Positions 34,500-39,540 of a stretch of DNA of 39,540 nt are shown here, in pieces. The DNA lies in NCBI GenBank assembly GCA_021813805.1, contig JAKAJL010000033.1:1-39540 (forward strand). The letters are read 5' to 3'. Each line of letters starts with the position of its first letter. Within the stretch, counting starts at the first letter, position 1. The DNA comes from Pseudomonadota bacterium. Lineage in GTDB: Bacteria > Pseudomonadota > Alphaproteobacteria > Rhizobiales > Beijerinckiaceae. The notes under the pieces were generated by a model, which was given only the letters and a program-made list of their open reading frames with translations, ran no database searches and was not told the DNA's origin. The position numbers and the translations under genes were made by a program.

Positions 34500-34532
34500 C
34501 GCCGGCGTTACGCCTGAATTCGGGCGCCGGCG
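34500..34532. repeat. Inverted repeat after the sigma-54 regulator gene
   Basis: CGCCGGCG occurs at 34500-34507 and again at 34525-34532, forming a possible 8-bp stem with a 17-base loop. No T-tract follows, so intrinsic termination is doubtful. Confidence 0.35.
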
Positions 34533-34637
34533 CGACTTGATATGAAAGGGGTCGGGAGAGCGCGAAATCCCCCGGCCTCGTCGGCGTTTAGGGGGATTGC
34601 AGGCGCATCTCGCGGAAATCGCCTGAAAGGCTGTGGA

Positions 34638-36233
34638 ATGGTCTCGATCGCTTCGTCCGCCGCAAAATTACGGACGGCGGCCGCCCTTGCGGCGCTGGCC
34701 GCCGCCGGCGGGGCTTTCGCGCAAAGCCCGGCCCCCGCGCCCGCGCCAGTCCAATCGCCCGCGGTAGCCCAATCGCCCGCGGCAATCCCAACTCAGCCGC
34801 CCGCTCCGGCGTCGGGGGCCGCGCCCGCTCCCGTTGCGGCTCAAGTCCAGCCTGCGCCGCCCCAGGAGCCCACGCAAACCGCCCCGCCTGTCGCCCGGCA
34901 GGTCTGGACCACGCCGCCTGGCCCCGCCAAGCCCGCGCTGAACCAGGCCATCCGCGACGCGATCCGCCGCGACCGGAAACTGGCGGGACGGCTGACCGAG
35001 CAGCAGGGCGCGATCCGCCGCGCCGTCGACGCCTTTTACGCCAGCCGGGGCGACGCGCCGGTCTGGCTCGACCAGGGCCGTTGGACCCCGCAGGCGCAAG
35101 CCGTTTTCGCGCAGCTGGGCCATGCGCCGGAAGACGGGCTCGATCTGAGCGCCTATCGCGTGTTTTCGCTTGGGAGCGGCCCCGATTCGTCGCTCGCGCT
35201 CGGCGACGTCGCTCTGTCCGAGGCCGTCGCGGCCTATGCCTTCCAGGCGAGCGGCGGCCGGATCGACCCGGCCCGGATCTCAAAAATGATCGGCGCGCGG
35301 CCTCCGCTGGTTTCCGCCGCCCAGGCGCTCGGCGAGACGAGCAAATCGGCCAATGCGAGCAAGACCTTGGAGGCCTATAACCCGCAGCAGCCCGGCTATC
35401 TGGCTCTGAAAGAGAAACTGGCCCAGGCGCGGGCGCGGCCGGCCAGGACGGCGCGGATCGCGCTGAACGGACGCGCGCGCTGGATCAGCGACGAGACGAC
35501 CGGCTCGCTGCGCGCGACCAAGCTCGAAGACGAACTTCTTGTGAACATGGAGTTCTGGCGCTGGCTGCCGCGCGACCTCGGCGCCGAAAGAATCATGGTG
35601 AATGTGCCGGAATTCACGGCGCGGCTTTATCGAGACAATCAAATGATCCTGTCCGTCCGGGTCATCACCGGCAAGCCGGATAAGCCGACACCATTGTTTT
35701 CCAACAAGATTCAGCAAATCGTGGTCAATCCGTCGTGGAATGTCCCGCAATCGATCATCCGCAACGAGATGCTGCCGCATCTCGACGCCTTGCGCGCCCA
35801 GGGCTACGAGATCCGCACTGTCCACGGCCGACTCCATATCCGCCAGCCGCCGGGCGAGCGCAACGCCCTGGGACAGATCAAATTCCTCTTTCCCAACGAT
35901 TACGCCGTCTATATGCACGACACCCCGACCCGCAGATTGTTCGCGGCCTCCCGCCGCGCCTTCAGCCATGGCTGCGTGCGGGTCGATCAGCCCTTCAAAC
36001 TCGCCGAAGACCTGTTGCAGCCGCAAAACGGCTGGGACGAGGCGCGCATCAGGCAAATGATCGGCAAGCGCGAGCGCTGGGTGAAGCTGCCGAGGCCAGT
36101 GCCGATCCACATCGTCTATTTCACCGCGGTTTTGGACGAAACGGGCCAGCTCAGACAGTTCGACGATATCTACGGCTATGCCCGCAAGGCCCGCGAAGCG
36201 CTCGGGCTGGCCGGCCATGCTCCGAACGAGTGA
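34638..36233 (+). CDS. L,D-transpeptidase, YcbB-like with scaffold domain
   Basis: This periplasmic enzyme makes or edits 3-3 peptidoglycan crosslinks. The 531-aa protein has a signal peptide ending GGAFA-QS (28), then a Pro/Ala-rich linker to about residue 100. An L,D-transpeptidase scaffold segment follows (FYASRGDAPVWLDQGRWTPQA, 133-153), then the YkuD catalytic domain from about 315. The active site is SHGCVRVD with Cys446 and His444; His428 is in MHDTP. VNPSWNVPQSII is also typical of the YcbB group. ATG 34638 has AAGG eight bases upstream; the frame is open for 32 codons further without signal-peptide character. The downstream genes are also envelope genes. Confidence 0.94.
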   Translation: MVSIASSAAKLRTAAALAALAAAGGAFAQSPAPAPAPVQSPAVAQSPAAIPTQPPAPASGAAPAPVAAQVQPAPPQEPTQTAPPVARQVWTTPPGPAKPALNQAIRDAIRRDRKLAGRLTEQQGAIRRAVDAFYASRGDAPVWLDQGRWTPQAQAVFAQLGHAPEDGLDLSAYRVFSLGSGPDSSLALGDVALSEAVAAYAFQASGGRIDPARISKMIGARPPLVSAAQALGETSKSANASKTLEAYNPQQPGYLALKEKLAQARARPARTARIALNGRARWISDETTGSLRATKLEDELLVNMEFWRWLPRDLGAERIMVNVPEFTARLYRDNQMILSVRVITGKPDKPTPLFSNKIQQIVVNPSWNVPQSIIRNEMLPHLDALRAQGYEIRTVHGRLHIRQPPGERNALGQIKFLFPNDYAVYMHDTPTRRLFAASRRAFSHGCVRVDQPFKLAEDLLQPQNGWDEARIRQMIGKRERWVKLPRPVPIHIVYFTAVLDETGQLRQFDDIYGYARKAREALGLAGHAPNE

Positions 36234-36246
36234 TCACGGGATTGTG

Positions 36247-36272
36247 ATTTCGCCGCAAAATCGCCGCGAAAT
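36247..36272. repeat. Inverted repeat between the L,D-transpeptidase and DUF882 genes
   Basis: ATTTCGC and GCGAAAT (7 bp, 12-base loop) can form a stem 14 bases after the L,D-transpeptidase stop. There is no T-tract. It may be a weak Rho-assisted terminator; nothing else is recognised in this 154-base gap. Confidence 0.3.
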
Positions 36273-36387
36273 TCGATCATTCCGCCACAAGCGGAAAAAA
36301 GCCGCCGGGAGAATTTTTCCGCCGAGCTGTGGCTTTGCCGACACGGATCATGTATGCAGGCCCCCGCTCGGCACTGAAGGCGAGCAA

Positions 36388-38034
36388 ATGGGAGAGCGTC
36401 CGAATTTGCCAGCACGCGCCGTGAAATCCGTGCTTCACGCCAAAGGCCGCGCTCTCGGCCGGCGGCTTTGTCTCGCCGTCCTCGGCCTTTCCGCATTGCT
36501 GACGCCCAAATCGCTCGAGTCCGCCGCAGCCAATGGCGACACCCGCACGATCTTCCTCTATCACGCGCACCGCAAGGATTCGATCACGGTGACGTTCCGC
36601 GTCAACGGCCATTACGACGCGGCTGCGCTGAAACAGCTGAACTGGTTCCTGCGCGACTGGCGCAACGACAAGGAAACCAACATGGACCCCCGGCTGTTCG
36701 ACGTGCTGTGGGAGGCCTATCGCGCCGCCGGCCGCATGGGGCCGAACGATCCGATCACCGTGCTCTCCGCCTATCGCAGCCCGGAGACCAACGCCATGCT
36801 GCGCCGCCGCTCCCATCGCGTCGCCGAACATTCGCAGCACATGCTCGGCAAGGCGATGGACACCACCATTCCCGGCCTGTCGATGGAGAAGCTGCGCGAA
36901 ATCGGGATGCGCATGGAGCGCGGCGGCGTCGGCTATTATCCCGTTCTCAATTTCGTCCATCTCGACGTCGGGGGCGTGCGCCACTGGCCACGCATGACCT
37001 ATGACCAGCTCGCGCGGCTATTTCCCGATGGCAAGACGGTCTTCATCGCCTCCAACGGCAAGACCCTGCCCGGCTATGAGCAGGCGCGCGCCGAGATCCT
37101 GGCGCGCGGCGGCGAGGCGCCGACGATTGAGGAAGCCAATTCCGGCGGCATATTCGGCTTCTTCGCCAAATTGTTCGGCGGCGGCGCCGACGAGCAGGAG
37201 GATCGGCAGATCGGCGGCAGGTCTGCGCCGACCGCCATCGCCTCGGCGGAGACGGACTCGGGCCAGCCGGCCTCGCGCCAGATGATGGCTGACGCGGAAG
37301 CCAATCTGCCGCGCGGGGAAACCTATATGGGCGCGCCCGACGGCCCCGGCCCCGGCCGCCAGGCGATCACGTCGCAACCCGAGTTGGAGACGGCGCCGCA
37401 AGCCCAGGCGGCCGTTCCGACGCCCCCCCAAAAGCCCGCGCAACTCGCTGTCTCCGAGCAGGCCGCCGACACAGCGGCGCCGGCCCCCGACATACCCAGG
37501 CCGCCGCGCCGTCCCGACGATCTTGTCGCGGCGCTCGACGCCCCGTTGCCGCCGCCGCGCCCCGCCGAACTCGCGGCCCTGCCCGAGGTGATCCGGAACG
37601 GCTCGGTCCTGGACGCGCCACTGCCCCTGCGCCCGTCCACCGCCTGGACCGAGCCGGGCGCCGGGGCTCTGGCTTATGCGGCGCCTCCAGCCGCCGCGCC
37701 GCTTCCCTTCGGCGCTCCGCTTCCGCCGCCCCGCCCGCCCGCGCCGTCGCTGCGCGCCGCCGCGCGCGGCAAGGCCGCGGACCAGCGCGCCGCCAAGGCG
37801 GTGGCGCGCGCCATGGTCCCGGCCCGCGTCGATCGCGTTACGATCGCCGCCCTTTCGTCGCCGACTCCTGAAAACCGCGCGCTGTCCGCCGCCCGCGCGG
37901 GCTTCGCGCCGGCGCTGCGCGCCGCCGCCCGCCTGGACCCTCTCGCTGACCCGATCGCCGAGGACGCCGCCCGGACCGGATTCAAGTCCCGGGCCACGCG
38001 CCTCAGCGCCAATAGTTTCTCGGCGCGCGATTGA
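36388..38034 (+). CDS. DUF882 / M15-like (YcbK-type) envelope peptidase with long proline-rich tail
   Basis: A 548-aa protein. The basic N-terminus and hydrophobic segment (RRLCLAVLGLSALLTP, 25-40) are a Tat-like or ordinary signal, without a clear twin-Arg motif. The DUF882 domain spans about residues 52-215: SAYRSPETN (127-135), HMLGKAMD giving zinc ligands His151 and Asp158, and VHLDVG with His191. These match M15-type D,D- or L,D-carboxypeptidases acting on peptidoglycan stems. The C-terminal 300 residues are low-complexity with recurring APLPPPRP-like units (near 385, 410 and 443). Most DUF882 proteins are about 200 aa, so the tail is unusual. ATG 36388 has GAAGGCGAG upstream. Confidence 0.9.
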   Translation: MGERPNLPARAVKSVLHAKGRALGRRLCLAVLGLSALLTPKSLESAAANGDTRTIFLYHAHRKDSITVTFRVNGHYDAAALKQLNWFLRDWRNDKETNMDPRLFDVLWEAYRAAGRMGPNDPITVLSAYRSPETNAMLRRRSHRVAEHSQHMLGKAMDTTIPGLSMEKLREIGMRMERGGVGYYPVLNFVHLDVGGVRHWPRMTYDQLARLFPDGKTVFIASNGKTLPGYEQARAEILARGGEAPTIEEANSGGIFGFFAKLFGGGADEQEDRQIGGRSAPTAIASAETDSGQPASRQMMADAEANLPRGETYMGAPDGPGPGRQAITSQPELETAPQAQAAVPTPPQKPAQLAVSEQAADTAAPAPDIPRPPRRPDDLVAALDAPLPPPRPAELAALPEVIRNGSVLDAPLPLRPSTAWTEPGAGALAYAAPPAAAPLPFGAPLPPPRPPAPSLRAAARGKAADQRAAKAVARAMVPARVDRVTIAALSSPTPENRALSAARAGFAPALRAAARLDPLADPIAEDAARTGFKSRATRLSANSFSARD

Positions 38035-38036
38035 CC

Positions 38037-38049
38037 GCTTCGCCGAAGC
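38037..38049 (+). terminator. Small hairpin after the DUF882 gene
   Basis: GCTTC-GCC-GAAGC directly follows the stop codon and is followed by TCTTGGTT. The stem is only 5 bp and the T-tract poor, so the terminator call is weak. Confidence 0.3.
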
Positions 38050-38055
38050 TCTTGG

Positions 38056-38070
38056 TTAATGTGATTTTAA
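38056..38070 (+). promoter_or_regulatory. Perfect CtrA-type box TTAA-N7-TTAA
   Basis: TTAA-TGTGATT-TTAA matches the full CtrA consensus exactly and lies in the gap before the small membrane protein and SGNH genes, about 118 bases from the next start. A further TTAAC half-site follows at 38081. CtrA is the master cell-cycle regulator in alphaproteobacteria; binding is not demonstrated here. Confidence 0.6.
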
Positions 38071-38187
38071 TACGCCGGGCTTAACGTCGCGAGAGACGGG
38101 AAGCGACCCCTTCCCGCCGCGCGGCGCGCCAAAGCCCTTGCCAAGACGATCCGGCTTGCGCGTCCTTCCGATCCGGGAAGCCGAGCC

Positions 38188-38388
38188 ATGGTCCTTGACC
38201 CGATTCAAGCCAGCGAATTCGTCCTGGCGCGTCCGCGCCGCCGCAATCCCGCCGCTTGCGAGGTCCGTCCGCTGCTGCGGCTTCTCCTCCTGGTCGCGAT
38301 CGCGATCGGGCTGGTCACGGTGTCGATCAACCCGAGCCGGGTGATGACCGCTGGCGCCGAAACCACGCAAGGCGCGAGCCGGGTCTGA
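38188..38388 (+). CDS. Small single-pass membrane protein, hypothetical
   Basis: A 66-aa ORF with basic N-terminal residues (ARPRRRNPAA) and one membrane helix (LLRLLLLVAIAIGLVTVSI, about 30-48), then a short polar tail. GGGAAG lies eight bases before ATG 38188. It sits between a perfect CtrA-type box and the SGNH hydrolase gene, which starts 46 bases after its stop. The predicted orientation is N-in with a short periplasmic tail. No family is recognised. It could be a genuine envelope microprotein; the alternative is a chance ORF. Confidence 0.55.
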   Translation: MVLDPIQASEFVLARPRRRNPAACEVRPLLRLLLLVAIAIGLVTVSINPSRVMTAGAETTQGASRV

Positions 38389-38434
38389 GTCTCCGCCTCT
38401 CGCCGGGCGCGTCGGAATCGGCTAAACTGGATAA

Positions 38435-39540
38435 ATGCTATCCGTCCTTCGCCGGAAAAATCGGGGCTCGGCCGGCGCCGCGCCTGTTCGCGCGGCGATC
38501 GCCGCGATGCTGGCGCTTGTCCTGTGGGCCAGCGGGGCGCCGCCGGCCGCGGCGCAAAACCCGATCGCCGATTTTTTCGGCTCTCTGTTCACCCCGCGCG
38601 GGGCCAATCCGTCACCCGAACGCCGCCCGCACAAACATAACCGGCGCCCGCAATCGTCGTCGGCGGCCCGGCGCGGACCGAACGGCGAAACGGCGACGCA
38701 AGCCGCTCCGGGCAAAGCGGCCCAGGCGCCGAAGACGCCGCCGAGCTTCTTCATCGCGGTGATTGGCGACAGCCAGGCCAATATGCTGGCCGGCGGGCTC
38801 GCTCAGGTCTTCGCCGACGATCCCCGCGTCGCGGTCCTCAATCGCGCCAAGGAGGACACCGGCCTGGTGCGCGATGATTTCTATGATTGGCGCGCGGCGG
38901 CCAAGGCGTTGGCTGACGGCCCGCAACACATCGATGTCGCGGTCGTCCAGATCGGGATCAACGACGACCAGAAATTCCGGGAGGCCGACCTGCGCGGGAT
39001 GGATCCGCTGAGCAAGCCATTCAACGAGATCTACGCCAAGAGGGTCGAGGAACTGGCGCGGATTTTCCGCGACAAGCACATCCCGCTGATCTGGGCCGGC
39101 CTGCCGATCATGCGCAGCCAGACCCTGTCCAACGCCGCGCTGGTCTTCAACGACATCGACCGCCAATATGCCGAGGCCCAGGGCGCGCATTACGTCGATC
39201 TGTGGGAGGCTTTCTCGGACGAGAACTCGGCGTTCCGCGCCTCCGGTCCCGACATCAACGGCGTGATTGTCCGGCTGCGCTCGGTGGACGGCGTCCATTT
39301 CAACAAGGCGGGCGCCCTCAAGGCCGCGCATTTCGTCGAGCCGGAAATCCGCAAGATCATCGAAGCCGCGCTGAAGCCGCCAGAAACACCCGCTCAGCCA
39401 GCCACGGCTCCGGAAACGCCCGCGACGGCTCCAGCGGAGCCCGCGCAGGCGGCGACGCCCGCCGCCCCGGCGCCGAAGCCGATCGCCGGGAAGGTCGAGA
39501 GCCTCACCGACGCCGCGGTGTCGCCGGGCGGCGCGCTCGC
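38435..39540 (+). CDS. DUF459 SGNH/GDSL-family hydrolase, 3' end outside window
   Basis: The frame from ATG 38435 stays open for 368 codons to the window edge. Residues 1-40 form a signal peptide or anchor (AAIAAMLALVLWASGAPPAAA-QN). A basic low-complexity linker runs to about 103. The SGNH domain follows: GDSQA with nucleophile Ser113, GIND with Asn176, and DGVHFN with Asp285 and His288. The C-terminus is an alternating Pro/Ala/Glu/Thr tail (PETPAQPATAPETPATAPAEP). DUF459 proteins are probably periplasmic O-acyl esterases or acyltransferase partners acting on cell-wall or surface glycans; the substrate is unknown. No strong ribosome-binding site precedes the ATG. It is in line with the L,D-transpeptidase and DUF882 genes. 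Confidence 0.9.
   Translation, partial: MLSVLRRKNRGSAGAAPVRAAIAAMLALVLWASGAPPAAAQNPIADFFGSLFTPRGANPSPERRPHKHNRRPQSSSAARRGPNGETATQAAPGKAAQAPKTPPSFFIAVIGDSQANMLAGGLAQVFADDPRVAVLNRAKEDTGLVRDDFYDWRAAAKALADGPQHIDVAVVQIGINDDQKFREADLRGMDPLSKPFNEIYAKRVEELARIFRDKHIPLIWAGLPIMRSQTLSNAALVFNDIDRQYAEAQGAHYVDLWEAFSDENSAFRASGPDINGVIVRLRSVDGVHFNKAGALKAAHFVEPEIRKIIEAALKPPETPAQPATAPETPATAPAEPAQAATPAAPAPKPIAGKVESLTDAAVSPGGAL

Overview
The window is a GC-rich, densely packed piece of a bacterial chromosome. Gene content and order point to an alphaproteobacterium of the Hyphomicrobiales (Rhizobiales): ileS-lspA followed by two M16 peptidases and mutL, a three-subunit pnt operon, an ABC1-type kinase, DUF882 and DUF459 envelope proteins, an endonuclease-type MutL, and TTAA-N7-TTAA boxes of the CtrA type. 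The genus cannot be fixed from the sequence; a Beijerinckiaceae or Methylocystaceae relative is only a guess. I see no tRNA, rRNA, CRISPR array, insertion sequence or prophage. Most genes are core housekeeping genes, and no gap between genes exceeds 300 bases.

Left part (1-10082). A truncated ArsR-family regulator on the minus strand diverges from dapD-dapE (lysine/diaminopimelate synthesis). A polytopic membrane protein and a convergent short-chain dehydrogenase follow. Then come rpiA, gor and a SRAP/YedK gene as a probable stress and redox operon, and a very large DUF2339 membrane protein.

Middle minus-strand block (10072-22076). In transcription order this is ileS, lspA (overlapping by 4 nt), two secreted low-complexity proteins, an active M16 peptidase, an M16 homologue lacking the zinc motif, mutL, slyX, psd, pssA and a PhzF-family gene overlapping pssA by 4 nt. 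It joins translation, lipoprotein export, periplasmic proteolysis, mismatch repair and phosphatidylethanolamine synthesis.

Second minus-strand block (22254-31451). In transcription order it holds a methyltransferase, an M3 oligoendopeptidase, an alpha/beta hydrolase, a secreted PEBP-family protein, an ABC1/UbiB-like kinase, a possible 26-codon ORF, then pntAA, pntAB and pntB, closed by a clear rho-independent terminator.

Right part (31648-39540), plus strand. A GT4 glycosyltransferase is followed by a TacA/NtrC-type sigma-54 response regulator, a YcbB-like L,D-transpeptidase, a DUF882 (M15-like) peptidase with a long proline-rich tail, a small membrane protein and a DUF459 SGNH hydrolase that runs off the window. 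A perfect CtrA-type box at 38056-38070 and an imperfect one at 32929-32943 suggest that this envelope cluster and its regulator are tied to the cell cycle. That is the most interesting hypothesis here, but it is inference. No clearly new defence, mobile or RNA system was found.
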